The notes beneath the pieces were generated by a model, which saw only the letters and a program-made list of their open reading frames with translations, had not been told where the DNA came from and did not search any database. The position numbers and the translations under genes were made by a program. This document shows, in pieces, positions 15,684 through 23,796 of a DNA stretch of 64,000 nt; the first letter of the stretch is position 1, and each line of letters begins with the position of its first letter. Source of the stretch: Chersky-806 sp038252255 (GTDB taxonomy: Bacteria > Actinomycetota > Acidimicrobiia > IMCC26256 > JAENVU01); assembly GCA_038252255.1 (NCBI GenBank), contig JBBSAM010000002.1, forward strand, positions 217,669 through 281,668, given 5' to 3'.

Positions 15684-16481
15684 TCAGTCCGGTACGGGAG
15701 GGATCACGAGCACGGGGCACGACGCGCTGTTGAGCACGCCCATCGTCACGCTTCCGAGCGCGACGCGCGCGACGTCGGAATGTCGATGTGCAGCCATGAC
15801 GAGCATGGTGGTCTCGGGCTCGTCGGCGAGATCGGTCAGCGCGCCGGCGACGAAGGTGCTCCGGACCGAAAGGGTCTGCACCGGGACGCCCTCGTCCCGG
15901 GCGATCTTCTCCAGGCTGCCGAACACCGCCTCCGGGCGAACCGCGTCCTCGACGTCCAGGGGATGGCTGACGAACACGATTGCCAGCTCGAGATCGAGTG
16001 CGCGGGCCCATTCGCAAGCCTCGCGGGTTGCCGTGGTGCCGGCGATCGTTCCGTCTGCGCACACGACGATGCGCCCGGCCGGGTGTGACCACGTGGGCCC
16101 CCCACGCGGGCCGACGAGCAGGAGCGGCTCCGGCGACTCCCGGATCACTTCCTCCGCGACGCTCCCCGCCACGGCCCACCGCAACCGACCCCGACCGTGC
16201 GTCGTCATGCAGACGATGCTGCCGGGACGGGCGCTGGCGGTCTGCTGGATCGCGTCCGCGGCGCCTGCATCGGCGAGGACGACCTGCTCACATTCGGTGT
16301 CTCCGAACAGCGTGGCAACCCCGTCCACGTAGGTGCGAGCAGCCGGCACGTCGGCTCCGGGGGAAGCGCTGAGGAGGACGACAGCCGCGCCGAGCCGGCG
16401 CGCCAACGGCTCTGCGACTCGAACGGCGGTCTCGGCCAGCGTCGACCCGTCGAGTGGGACGACGATCCTCGTGGGCACCAT
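15684..16481 (-). CDS. tandem universal stress protein, paralogue of 10205-11002
   Basis: A 265-residue double USP protein. TRIVVPLDGSTLAETAVRVA opens domain 1, which ends in THGRGRLRWAVAGSVAEEVI; domain 2 runs from RIVVCADGTIAGTTATREA to HRHSDVARVALGSVTMGVL. It is the same length as, and very similar throughout to, the USP at 10205-11002 (for example both have MTTHGRGRLRWAV and ILLVGPRG/LLLVGPRG), indicating gene duplication. Its ATG overlaps the upstream stop by one base (TGATG), so it is translationally coupled to the 201-residue protein. Confidence 0.92.
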   Translation of the reverse strand: MVPTRIVVPLDGSTLAETAVRVAEPLARRLGAAVVLLSASPGADVPAARTYVDGVATLFGDTECEQVVLADAGAADAIQQTASARPGSIVCMTTHGRGRLRWAVAGSVAEEVIRESPEPLLLVGPRGGPTWSHPAGRIVVCADGTIAGTTATREACEWARALDLELAIVFVSHPLDVEDAVRPEAVFGSLEKIARDEGVPVQTLSVRSTFVAGALTDLADEPETTMLVMAAHRHSDVARVALGSVTMGVLNSASCPVLVIPPVPD

Positions 16482-17086
16482 CAGAGGTCCTCGCAGGCGA
16501 TCTCGATGTGCCGTGCGTGCGGATCGAAGGCCCGCACCGCACCCGCGACCCGAACCGAGGCCACGTCACGCACCTTCTTGGGGGTCTCCTCCGGGACGTG
16601 GAGCGTGATCTGCAGGCCGTCGCCCGTCCGTCGTACCGAGGCTGCGGCCGACTCGGTGGGAATGCCCGCCAGGCCGAGCGTCTGGTCGAGCGCCTTCACG
16701 GCGACACCCTCGTGTTGCGGCTGGTGGCCGGTCGCAACGCGTTCGCAGGTCCCCACCACATCGTCGATCCCGGTGACCGTTACCGGGAATTGGGCAAAGG
16801 GGTCGATGGTCGTGCGCCCGGCCACCACCACCGGGACGCGTCGCCGCAACGCGCAGGTGACTCCGTCCTCGAGTGGGCTCGGCCGGCGGCCCGCGTGGGC
16901 CCGCACCGTCAACACGACATCGATCGCGTCATCCTCGAGCGGGCACCGTCCCGGATCGAGCCCCGCGCACGCAAACGAGCGATCGTCCGGCTCGTGACAC
17001 CGTTTCACCCGGTGCCCGGCGGCCTCCAGGTCTGCGATCGCGACCGCGGCTGCACCCGGCTCGGACTCCAACACGAGGACTTCCAT
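16481..17086 (-). CDS. hypothetical receiver-like protein heading a USP operon
   Basis: A 201-residue protein of unknown function. The first ~110 residues look like a degenerate receiver or Rossmann-type domain (MEVLVLESEPGAAAVAIADLEAAGH, then AIDVVLTVRAH, then RVPVVVAGRTTIDPF). It lacks the DD pair and phospho-Asp geometry of true receivers and has two Cys in CAGLDPGRCPLED. The rest (VTVTGIDDVV..., GDGLQITLHVPEE) may be a small alpha/beta domain of BON or Asp23 type. The ATG at 17086 follows AGGAGG. First gene of the operon (this, USP, erythromycin-esterase-like, PRT-hydrolase), with two DosR-like boxes upstream. Confidence 0.7.
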   Translation of the reverse strand: MEVLVLESEPGAAAVAIADLEAAGHRVKRCHEPDDRSFACAGLDPGRCPLEDDAIDVVLTVRAHAGRRPSPLEDGVTCALRRRVPVVVAGRTTIDPFAQFPVTVTGIDDVVGTCERVATGHQPQHEGVAVKALDQTLGLAGIPTESAAASVRRTGDGLQITLHVPEETPKKVRDVASVRVAGAVRAFDPHARHIEIACEDL

Positions 17087-17136
17087 AGACCCCACCTCCT
17101 GGACCCATGATCCGGGACGGCCGCCCGCCACAACAG

Positions 17137-17150
17137 AGACCTCTAGTCCT
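17137..17150. promoter_or_regulatory. DosR-like box 6, degenerate (AGACCTCTAGTCCT)
   Basis: A weaker 14-bp site with an intact right arm (AGTCC) 51 bp upstream of the minus-strand ATG at 17086. It is paired with the near-perfect box at 17159; their starts are 22 bp apart, about two helix turns. Paired sites are usual at mycobacterial DosR promoters. Confidence 0.5.
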
Positions 17151-17158
17151 GTGGGATC

Positions 17159-17172
17159 GGGACTTAGGTCCC
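17159..17172. promoter_or_regulatory. DosR-like box 7 (GGGACTTAGGTCCC)
   Basis: The best match in the window: it differs from the GGGACTNNAGTCCC core at one position. It lies between the divergent receiver-like/USP operon (start 17086) and the multicopper oxidase gene (start 17237, 64 bp downstream). Confidence 0.75.
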
Positions 17173-17236
17173 TGGGAGCCGCGTGCCGGCACGTCGACGA
17201 TGCCCGGCGACGATCCGTGACTCGCCAGGAGGAAAC

Positions 17237-18616
17237 GTGCCCCGATTCAGGCTCAAGAAGGAAGACCGCCAGGTGTTCGGCCTGGGAGCGTGGATCTTCT
17301 CGTCCTTCGCGATCGTGTTCGCGTTCGGAGCGCTGGCGCTCGCCGGCAACGCGTTGAGCAAGAGCGAGGACGCGCAGACGGTCGCCGCCGTCGGAGGCTC
17401 GGGCGCGAAGGTGACGCTGAGCGAGTTCAAGATCGACCCCGCGATGGTGACGGTCGCTCGTGGTGGCTCCATCGCCGTCACCAACGGCGGCACGGTCGAG
17501 CACGATCTCGCCGTGAAGGGCACGGATCTGAAGACCGCGATGTTGAAGCCCGGCGAGAGTGCGACCCTCGATGTCGGCAGCCTGAAGGACGGTGACTACC
17601 CGCTGATCTGCGAAGTCTCGGGCCACGCGGATGCCGGGATGAAGGCGATGTTGATGGTCGGCTCGAGCTCGGGCTCAGTGGCCTCGGGCTCGAGCAGCGA
17701 TTCCACGTTGCGTGCTGCCGACAAGGGCAACAACGTGATGATGAAGAAGCAGATCGCCGACTACGTCGCGCAGCTCACGAAGGGTCCGAGCACCAAAGGC
17801 GTCGGCAACCAGCCGCTCGCGCCGAAGGTCCTCCCGGACGGCACCAAGGAGTTCGACCTCACCGCCAAGATCGTGGACTGGGAGGTCGAGCCCGGCAAGA
17901 CCGTGAAGGCCTGGACGTACAACGGGACGGTTCCGGGCCCGATGATCAGGGTGTCGACCGGCGATCACGTCCGGATCGTGCTGGCGAACGACCTCCCGCA
18001 GTCAACCGCGCTGCACATGCACGGGCTCGAGGTGCCCAACGCCATGGATGGGGTGCCGTTCATCAACCAGGATCCGATCGAGCCCGGCAAGTCGTTCACC
18101 TACGACTTCGTGGCCCGCGGGCCGGCCGTCGGCATGTATCACTCGCACGACTACGCGCTGAACCAGGTCTCCGACGGCATGGCGGGGGCGCTCATCGTCG
18201 GTGACGAGCCGGTGCCTTCCGGCTACGGATCGATCACCCAGGAGATCCCGATGATGCTGAACGACTCCGGTGTCATCGGCTTGTCCCTGAACGGGAAGTC
18301 GTTCCCGGCCACGGCTCCGATCGTCGCCAAGGCGGGCGAGACGGTGGAGATCCAGTACATGAACGAGGGCCAGCAGATCCACCCGATGCATCTGCACGGC
18401 ATCCCGCAGCTGGTCACGGCGAAGGACGGGTACCCCTTGCCGCAGCCGCATCTCGAGGACACGGTGCTGGTCGCGCCGGGCGAGCGCTACACGGTGCTCG
18501 TCAAGCCGACCGCCGATCAGAAGGGCGTGTGGGCGTTCCACTGCCACATCCTGAGCCACGCCGAGCACGAGGACGGGATGATGTTCGGCATGGTGACCGC
18601 CCTCGTCGTCCAGTAG
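17237..18616 (+). CDS. multicopper oxidase with N-terminal cupredoxin domain
   Basis: A 459-residue membrane-anchored exported protein: one hydrophobic segment at ~15-37, no lipobox. Residues ~55-141 are a plastocyanin-type domain with type 1 copper ligands H89, C125, H130, M135. Then follow two cupredoxin domains of the two-domain multicopper oxidase type with H260-x-H262, H302-x-H304, H382-x2-H385-x-H387 and H435-C436-H437...H441, giving one type 1 site and a trinuclear cluster. It would couple oxidation of a substrate or metal (Cu, Fe, Mn, phenols) to O2 reduction; a copper nitrite reductase would lack the full trinuclear set. The GTG at 17237 follows a near-perfect AGGAGGAAAC. Two DosR-like boxes lie upstream. 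Confidence 0.85.
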   Translation: MPRFRLKKEDRQVFGLGAWIFSSFAIVFAFGALALAGNALSKSEDAQTVAAVGGSGAKVTLSEFKIDPAMVTVARGGSIAVTNGGTVEHDLAVKGTDLKTAMLKPGESATLDVGSLKDGDYPLICEVSGHADAGMKAMLMVGSSSGSVASGSSSDSTLRAADKGNNVMMKKQIADYVAQLTKGPSTKGVGNQPLAPKVLPDGTKEFDLTAKIVDWEVEPGKTVKAWTYNGTVPGPMIRVSTGDHVRIVLANDLPQSTALHMHGLEVPNAMDGVPFINQDPIEPGKSFTYDFVARGPAVGMYHSHDYALNQVSDGMAGALIVGDEPVPSGYGSITQEIPMMLNDSGVIGLSLNGKSFPATAPIVAKAGETVEIQYMNEGQQIHPMHLHGIPQLVTAKDGYPLPQPHLEDTVLVAPGERYTVLVKPTADQKGVWAFHCHILSHAEHEDGMMFGMVTALVVQ

Positions 18617-18637
18617 CCGCTCCGCTCGGAGACGGCG

Positions 18638-19810
18638 CTAACGGGGCACCGATCCGCCGGCCGCCACGATGAGCGCGCCGATCAGCCCGGCGCCGAGCAG
18701 GGTGGCAACGATGCTGCGCCGGAAGAGGAAGATGCTGAGGGCGGCGCCGGCGAGGACGGCGTACTGCCAGGCCGTGCGGAGCGCGAGGGACAGCGGGATC
18801 GCCGAACCCAGGATGGCGCCGATCGCCGCCGGTCCGGCGCCGTCGAGGAACGCGCGAGCACGCCGGTTGCTCCGCAACCGGTCGAAGTGCTTCGCGCCGA
18901 ACACGATGAACACGAACGAGGGGGCGAAGGCGATCGTCGCGGCCAGCAGCCCCCCGCCGATCCCGGCGGCTGCATATCCGACGACGGCGACGGTTTGGAC
19001 CACCGGGCCCGGAGTGATCTGACCGAGCGCCACCGCGTTGAGGAACTGGCCGTTGGTCATCCAGTGGTAACGGTCGACCGCGTCGGATTGCATCAGTGGG
19101 ACGATCACGAAGCCGCCGCCGTAGGACAGCGCACCCACCTTGAACGCGACCCACGTGAGTGACGCGATGCCGCCCGACGCGACGGCGCCGACTCCGCGCG
19201 ACAGCATCGGTCGTGCCAGCGCGAGCGAGGATCCGGAGCGATGCTCGTGGCGGGCCAGGAGCTCGACCACACCACAGCTCAGCAAGATCAGGACCAGTGC
19301 GGGCCCCAAGGTCGCCGCGGCCGCGCCACCGAGCGCGAGGTAGACGAACCAACGGACCCGTCGGGCCCGGCGGGTGCGGGGCCAGCTCGAGGGAATCAGC
19401 GCCGAGCCTGTTCGCACTGCGACCACGGCAACTGCAGCCCCCGCCCCGGCACCGGCCCCCAGCACCCAGGACGGTGGCGACGCCGAGAGAAAGATCGCCG
19501 CGAGCGCCAGGATCATCACCAGGCCCGGGAGGATGAAGGCGGCCCCACCCGCGATCGCGCCGGCTCGGCCCCGGACCCGCCGGGCGCAGTAGATCGCGAG
19601 CTGCGTCGACGCGGGGCCGGGCAAGAGGTTGCACGCGGCGATCGCGTCCTCGAACTCCTCGGAGCCGAGCCACCCCCGTCGCTCGACGCACAACCTGCGC
19701 AAGAGCGCGATGTGCGTCGGTGGCCCACCGAAGCCGACGCAGCCGATGCGGCCCCATTCCCGTACGACTGTCCCGAGCCCCGGCGGCGCGATCGGCGGGC
19801 CGCTCTCCAC
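18638..19810 (-). CDS. chrA: chromate transporter-type membrane protein (ChrA family)
   Basis: A 390-residue polytopic membrane protein of the CHR family, with the duplicated-half architecture. Half 1 has WGRIGCVGFGGPPTHIALL and NLLPGPASTQLAIYC; half 2 has FKVGALSYGGGFVIVPL and ITPGPVVQTVAVVGY. These FGGP / PGP / GG motifs are the family signatures. Characterised members export chromate with proton or ion coupling, though many genomic members have no demonstrated substrate. It converges on the multicopper oxidase gene with 21 bp between stops. No convincing DosR-like box: only AGGACTTCGCCC, one base short, lies 12 bp upstream. Confidence 0.88.
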   Translation of the reverse strand: MESGPPIAPPGLGTVVREWGRIGCVGFGGPPTHIALLRRLCVERRGWLGSEEFEDAIAACNLLPGPASTQLAIYCARRVRGRAGAIAGGAAFILPGLVMILALAAIFLSASPPSWVLGAGAGAGAAVAVVAVRTGSALIPSSWPRTRRARRVRWFVYLALGGAAAATLGPALVLILLSCGVVELLARHEHRSGSSLALARPMLSRGVGAVASGGIASLTWVAFKVGALSYGGGFVIVPLMQSDAVDRYHWMTNGQFLNAVALGQITPGPVVQTVAVVGYAAAGIGGGLLAATIAFAPSFVFIVFGAKHFDRLRSNRRARAFLDGAGPAAIGAILGSAIPLSLALRTAWQYAVLAGAALSIFLFRRSIVATLLGAGLIGALIVAAGGSVPR

Positions 19811-19862
19811 GAGCGGAGGCTAGGACTTCGCCCGCGGTGCAACGGGCATCGACGGCCCGGAC

Positions 19863-20270
19863 CTACATCGGGTCGGAACGGAGCCGGCGGCCGGTGATCT
19901 CGTCGACCCGGATCCGGATCCAGCGGTCGCGTGCCGGCGGCCACCACGGCCGCAGCGGAAGCTCGGAGAGGTGCCGGATCTCATCCTCGTCCTCGACGAC
20001 CGACGCCCGACCGTAGACGAGCACGCTGAAGCCACCGTGGTACATCGGGTCGACCGCGTCGATCTCGAACGCGACGGAGCGCCCGGCGATGGCCGCTTCG
20101 AGCTTGCTGCCCTGGGTGCTCTGGAAGACGACGCAGCCCTGGTCGAACGCGTAGTTGACGGGCAGGATCACCGGCCGATCGCCGTCGACGAGCCCGACCC
20201 GTCCGAAGTGACCGCGTGCGAGCAGCCGCAGACACTCGTCCTCGGGAAGGCTCGAGAGGTGCTCGGTCAT
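19863..20270 (-). CDS. pyridoxamine 5'-phosphate oxidase-like split-barrel protein
   Basis: A 135-residue FMN-type split-barrel protein. It opens with LSSLPEDECLRLLARGHFGRVGLV, then DRPVILPVNYAFDQGCVVF and the strand SVAFEIDAVDPMYHGGFSVLVYGRA, and ends with an ITGRRLRSDP turn. The arrangement matches the paralogue at 5745-6176. The ATG at 20270 overlaps the stop of the DUF6629-like membrane protein gene (ATGA) and follows GAGGATC. Cofactor (flavin or F420) and substrate are unknown. Confidence 0.85.
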   Translation of the reverse strand: MTEHLSSLPEDECLRLLARGHFGRVGLVDGDRPVILPVNYAFDQGCVVFQSTQGSKLEAAIAGRSVAFEIDAVDPMYHGGFSVLVYGRASVVEDEDEIRHLSELPLRPWWPPARDRWIRIRVDEITGRRLRSDPM

Positions 20271-20977
20271 CGTGATCCTCCAGTCGCGGATCCCCAATCG
20301 CTCCCACCGCCGGCGCCGGCGCCGACGGTGGCTCGAGCGAGTCGCGCCCGGCCGTGCAGGTTGCGCAGATGCCACGCGATCGCCACGCTGCTCACTGCCG
20401 CCCAGGCGCACCATAGTGAAGCGATGTTGCCGGTGGTCAGGACGGCGAGGACCGTCACGGCAGCGAGGTTCGCGATCCCGAACAAAGCGATCGGCCGTGA
20501 GCTGGATGCGAGAAGCGCGCCACACGTCGCGACCACGTACAGCACGAGGAGCGCGACCCCGGGACTCCCGCCGATGTGATACGCGATGCGGTGCCCGGCG
20601 TCTTGCGCGTTGACCGGCCCCCGCGCCAGACCGACGAGGAGCACCGCCGTGACTCCGACTCCGACCCCGACGCAGAGCGTCATGACCTCACGGTGACGCG
20701 GGCTCGGCTCGACTGCCAACACCCAGAGTGGGACGACGACCGGCAGCACGAACGCGATGACGAGATAGACGTACACGGCGGCTCGTGCCACCGACCAGGC
20801 CACGTGACCGTCGAGACCCCACCAGACGAACGTCTCGATGAGCTGGTGCGCCGCGAACAGCATCGGCAGCGACGCGAGCGGCAGCTCGCGCCGGCTGCTC
20901 ACATGGCGGAGCGCGTCGACCCCTACGACGCCGACGGCCACTCCCGTCACCAGGTCGGCCTGCGCCGAGAAGCACAT
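20267..20977 (-). CDS. DUF6629-like integral membrane protein
   Basis: A 236-residue membrane protein with about seven hydrophobic segments. It starts with MCFSAQADLVTGVAVGVVG, a characteristic start of this family, followed by AAHQLIETFVWWGLDGHV and AYHIGGSPGVALLVLYVVA. The family has no assigned function. The start codon at 20977 is chosen from the family N-terminus; upstream codons are hydrophilic and unrelated. The 3' end is coupled to the split-barrel gene by an ATGA overlap, so the two probably act together. Confidence 0.8.
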   Translation of the reverse strand: MCFSAQADLVTGVAVGVVGVDALRHVSSRRELPLASLPMLFAAHQLIETFVWWGLDGHVAWSVARAAVYVYLVIAFVLPVVVPLWVLAVEPSPRHREVMTLCVGVGVGVTAVLLVGLARGPVNAQDAGHRIAYHIGGSPGVALLVLYVVATCGALLASSSRPIALFGIANLAAVTVLAVLTTGNIASLWCAWAAVSSVAIAWHLRNLHGRARLARATVGAGAGGGSDWGSATGGSR

Positions 20978-21115
20978 GGAGATCCTCGTTACGTCGTCGT
21001 CCGCATCCGAGCACCGTACGCCGGTTGCTCCAGGTCCGTGTCCATCGCGCTCTCGCGGCATCGGCGGCGTGCTCGGCGCGCGAAAGCGGCGGATCGACCG
21101 AGCGCAGCGCCCCCG

Positions 21116-21664
21116 TTACCTTGCGTTCGGGGTCGTCGTGATCTCCGACACCAGCGCTCCGAGCTGGGCGCCCCACGCCTCGGCCTGCTGCTGCTGATCG
21201 TCAGCCAGGTGGTTGTCCTTGGTGACCAGGAAGCTGTGCGGGTCGGCGACGACGGTTGCTCCGTGGTGCCGGAGCTTGCGCGTGATTCCCTTGGAAGCGC
21301 GTCCGGTGAGCGCCGGCGGTCCCGACATGCGGGTGTCGAACGCGGCCGCACGGGTATTGATCCGATCGAGGCCGGCGAACCAATCACGGAGACCCGGTCC
21401 CTCGGAGTCCGGCTCGAGCTCGAGGTCGCTTCCGGGCTTCGCGGCGGCGTCGGCTGCCGCCGCCCGCGTCTTGCCCGAGCTCATGCCGTGAACGTGGGTC
21501 GGCCCGCCGACCACGAGCAGATCAGCGGACGCCAAGAGCTCCGAATCTGCTTCGTGAACCGGCACCACGACGACCTCTGCGCTCGGAGCGAGCCCGGCAG
21601 AGATCGCGCTCGCGACGTGATGCGTGTTCCCGTACATCGATTCGTAGACGATGACTGCCTTCAT
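21116..21664 (-). CDS. flavodoxin-family protein
   Basis: A 182-residue flavodoxin-fold protein. The FMN phosphate loop is at residues ~7-15 (YESMYGNTHHVA), followed by LLVVGGPTHVHGMSS, the second FMN loop. Carries electrons, or acts as an NAD(P)H:acceptor component, in the cytosol. A DosR-like box at 21733-21746 is 69 bp upstream of the ATG, so it is probably induced with the dormancy genes, where it could feed low-potential electrons. It is divergent from the carbamoyltransferase gene. Confidence 0.88.
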   Translation of the reverse strand: MKAVIVYESMYGNTHHVASAISAGLAPSAEVVVVPVHEADSELLASADLLVVGGPTHVHGMSSGKTRAAAADAAAKPGSDLELEPDSEGPGLRDWFAGLDRINTRAAAFDTRMSGPPALTGRASKGITRKLRHHGATVVADPHSFLVTKDNHLADDQQQQAEAWGAQLGALVSEITTTPNAR

Positions 21665-21732
21665 CTCCCTGGCCTCCGTTCGGGTGTTGCTCGGTTGTCC
21701 CGACGGTATGGGGGCGACGCACCCGGCCGGTA

Positions 21733-21746
21733 GGGCCCAAGGTCCT
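21733..21746. promoter_or_regulatory. DosR-like box 8 (GGGCCCAAGGTCCT)
   Basis: A 14-bp site 69 bp upstream of the flavodoxin gene (21664). It is almost identical to box 2 (GGGCCCAAGGTCCC), differing only in the last base. Confidence 0.62.
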
Positions 21747-21748
21747 CA

Positions 21749-21780
21749 CGGGCGCTCGCACGACCGGGCGCTCGCACGAC
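21749..21780. repeat. perfect tandem duplication of 16 bp
   Basis: Two exact head-to-tail copies of CGGGCGCTCGCACGAC (21749-21764 and 21765-21780) lie between the two DosR-like boxes of the divergent flavodoxin/carbamoyltransferase promoter region. It could be a recent slippage product, or could set the spacing between the promoters. Confidence 0.85.
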
Positions 21781-21802
21781 GGGGACATCGACCCCGGTGT
21801 CT

Positions 21803-21816
21803 GGGACCTTCGGCCC
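21803..21816. promoter_or_regulatory. DosR-like box 9 (GGGACCTTCGGCCC)
   Basis: A 14-bp site 88 bp upstream of the ATG of the carbamoyltransferase gene (21904). Confidence 0.65.
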
Positions 21817-21903
21817 TGATCGCGGTAGCGGTTCGCAGCCCAGGCTGAGCCATCGACACCTCTCCGCTCGGCGGAGCAGCCCGATCACGAGGAGGTCAGC
21901 GTC

Positions 21904-22848
21904 ATGAAGGACTTTCTTCGCACCGCCGATCTCAGTCACGACGAGCTGATCCACCTGCTCGAGCTCGCCGAGGCGTGCAAGCGCGATCCGCTGTTGCACC
22001 ACGACGCGCTGCAGGGGCAGATCGTGGTGCTCTCCTTCGCCGAGCCATCGACGCGAGCCCGCCTGTCGTTCGAGGCCGCGGTGGCCCGTCTCGGTGGAAC
22101 TCCGGTGGTCGTGGGGCCGAGCGACCTGCAGCTCGGTCCGGGTGAGACCCTGCAGGACACCGCTCGGGTCGTGTCCCGGTACGCGGCGGCCTTCGTCGTC
22201 GGCACCGGCGCGGACGAAGACGTGCGCGTCCTGGCCGAGAACGCATCGATCCCGGTCGTCAACGCGCGCACGGACCGTCACCATCCCTGCGAGAGCCTGG
22301 CGGACCTGTTGACCATCCGCGAGCGCTACGGGCACTTCGCCGGCCGCAAGCTCGCCTACGTGGGTGGCGGCGGCAACGTCGTGCACAGCCTGCTCGAAGG
22401 GGCGGCGCTCGCCGGTCTCGACATCTCGGTGGCGACGCCCGCGGCGTACGCGCCATCGCCCGAGATCGTGAGTCGGGCCGAGGAGCTGGCCGAGGTCTCC
22501 GGGTCGTGGGTCGAGGTGACCACGGACCCGCGAGTGGCGGTGAAGGATGCCGACGCCGTCTACACCGGCGTCTGGCTCTCGACGGGCGTCTCGGATTCGG
22601 AGCGGTCGGATCGCCAGCGGGCGCTGGAGCCGTATCGCGTCACCCCCCAGCTCTTTGCCGAGGCGGCACCGGAGGCCGTCTTCATGCACTGCCTTCCCGT
22701 GCACCGCGGCGACGAGGTGGCGGCCGAGGTCATCGACGGGCCGCACTCGGTCGTCTTCGACCAGGCGGAGAACCGGCTTCCGACCGCGCAGGCAGTGGTG
22801 TACGCCCTCGTCCGCCGCGAGCTGGACGGAAGGGAGCGCTGGTGCTGA
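21904..22848 (+). CDS. ornithine carbamoyltransferase-type enzyme
   Basis: A 314-residue transcarbamylase. The carbamoyl-phosphate loop is S49-T-R-A-R53, a further block is HPCE at 127-130, and the ornithine-side loop MHCLPVHRG contains C263-L-P. Two deviations from the usual ornithine enzyme are visible: HPCE instead of HPCQ/HPTQ, and WLSTG where SMG is usual, so the amino acceptor could differ. The gene overlaps carbamate kinase by 7 bp, so the catabolic direction (citrulline phosphorolysis giving carbamoyl phosphate for ATP) is more likely than arginine synthesis. A DosR-like box lies upstream. No arginine deiminase is present in the window. Confidence 0.85.
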   Translation: MKDFLRTADLSHDELIHLLELAEACKRDPLLHHDALQGQIVVLSFAEPSTRARLSFEAAVARLGGTPVVVGPSDLQLGPGETLQDTARVVSRYAAAFVVGTGADEDVRVLAENASIPVVNARTDRHHPCESLADLLTIRERYGHFAGRKLAYVGGGGNVVHSLLEGAALAGLDISVATPAAYAPSPEIVSRAEELAEVSGSWVEVTTDPRVAVKDADAVYTGVWLSTGVSDSERSDRQRALEPYRVTPQLFAEAAPEAVFMHCLPVHRGDEVAAEVIDGPHSVVFDQAENRLPTAQAVVYALVRRELDGRERWC

Positions 22849-23780
22849 TCGTCGTCGCGCTTGGCGGGAACGCGCTGTTGCGGCGCGGCGAACCGCTGGA
22901 GGCCGAGGTGCAGCGGGGGAACGTCAAGACCGCGGCTCACGCGGTCGCCGAGCTGGCGCGAGAGCATCAGGTGGTCGTCACGCACGGGAACGGCCCGCAG
23001 GTCGGTCTGCTCGCGCTGCAGACCGCCGCCTATGCCGCGACTGCTCCCTATCCGCTCGACGTCCTCGACGCCGAGAGCGAGGGGATGATCGGCTATCTCC
23101 TGGACCAGGCGGTCGGCAACGAGCTCCCGACCCGTGACGTGGCGACGCTGCTGACCCAGGTCGTCGTCGATCCGGACGACCCGGCATTCGACCGGCCGAG
23201 CAAGGCGGTGGGGCCGCAATACGACCGCGAGGCTGCCCAGCTGCTCGCCTCGGAGCGGGGCTGGTCGGTTGCTCCCGACGGGGACCGCTGGCGGCGGGTC
23301 GTGCCGTCTCCTGTGCCACGTGACATCGTCGAGCTCAACACGATCGAGTTCCTCATCGACGGCAACGTCATCGTGATCTGCACCGGCGGCGGCGGCATCC
23401 CGGTCGTGCTGGACGACCATGGCGCACTGCGCGGCGTAGAAGCTGTCATCGACAAGGACGCGTCCTCTGCGCTCCTCGCGGCTCTGCTCGGCGCCGACCG
23501 GCTGCTGCTGCTCACCGATGTCGAGGGCGTCTCCGTCGGCTGGGGAACACCCGGCGCGCGGCTCATCCGGCGTGCCGACCCGGCGGAGCTCACGCGCATG
23601 GAGCTCGCTGCGGGCTCCATGGGGCCCAAGGTGGCCGCGGCCTGCCGTTTTGCCGAGGAGACGGGCTGCGACGCGGTGATCGGCTCACTGCATGACGCGA
23701 TGGCGCTCGTCCGCGGCGACGCGGGCACCACCGTCTCGCTGCGCGCGGACGGGATCGCGTTGGAAGAAGCTGCGAGCTGA
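22842..23780 (+). CDS. arcC: carbamate kinase
   Basis: A 312-residue amino-acid-kinase-fold enzyme: ADP + carbamoyl phosphate to ATP + carbamate. Signatures are LIVVALGGNALLRRGEP at the N-terminus, VVVTHGNGPQVGLLALQ, the glycine loop VICTGGGGIPVV, VIDKDASSALLAALLGAD and LLTDVEGV. The start is the GTG at 22842, inside the last codons of the carbamoyltransferase gene (7-bp overlap) with GGGAG upstream, so the two are translationally coupled. Length is normal for the family. In this context it provides oxygen-independent ATP. Confidence 0.92.
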   Translation: MLIVVALGGNALLRRGEPLEAEVQRGNVKTAAHAVAELAREHQVVVTHGNGPQVGLLALQTAAYAATAPYPLDVLDAESEGMIGYLLDQAVGNELPTRDVATLLTQVVVDPDDPAFDRPSKAVGPQYDREAAQLLASERGWSVAPDGDRWRRVVPSPVPRDIVELNTIEFLIDGNVIVICTGGGGIPVVLDDHGALRGVEAVIDKDASSALLAALLGADRLLLLTDVEGVSVGWGTPGARLIRRADPAELTRMELAAGSMGPKVAAACRFAEETGCDAVIGSLHDAMALVRGDAGTTVSLRADGIALEEAAS

Positions 23781-23796
23781 GCTCGAGTCTCCCGCC

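Noticed and set aside
19822..19833. AGGACTTCGCCC upstream of the chromate transporter as a DosR-like box
   Set aside because: One base short of the 14-bp pattern, so the two arms would be out of register.
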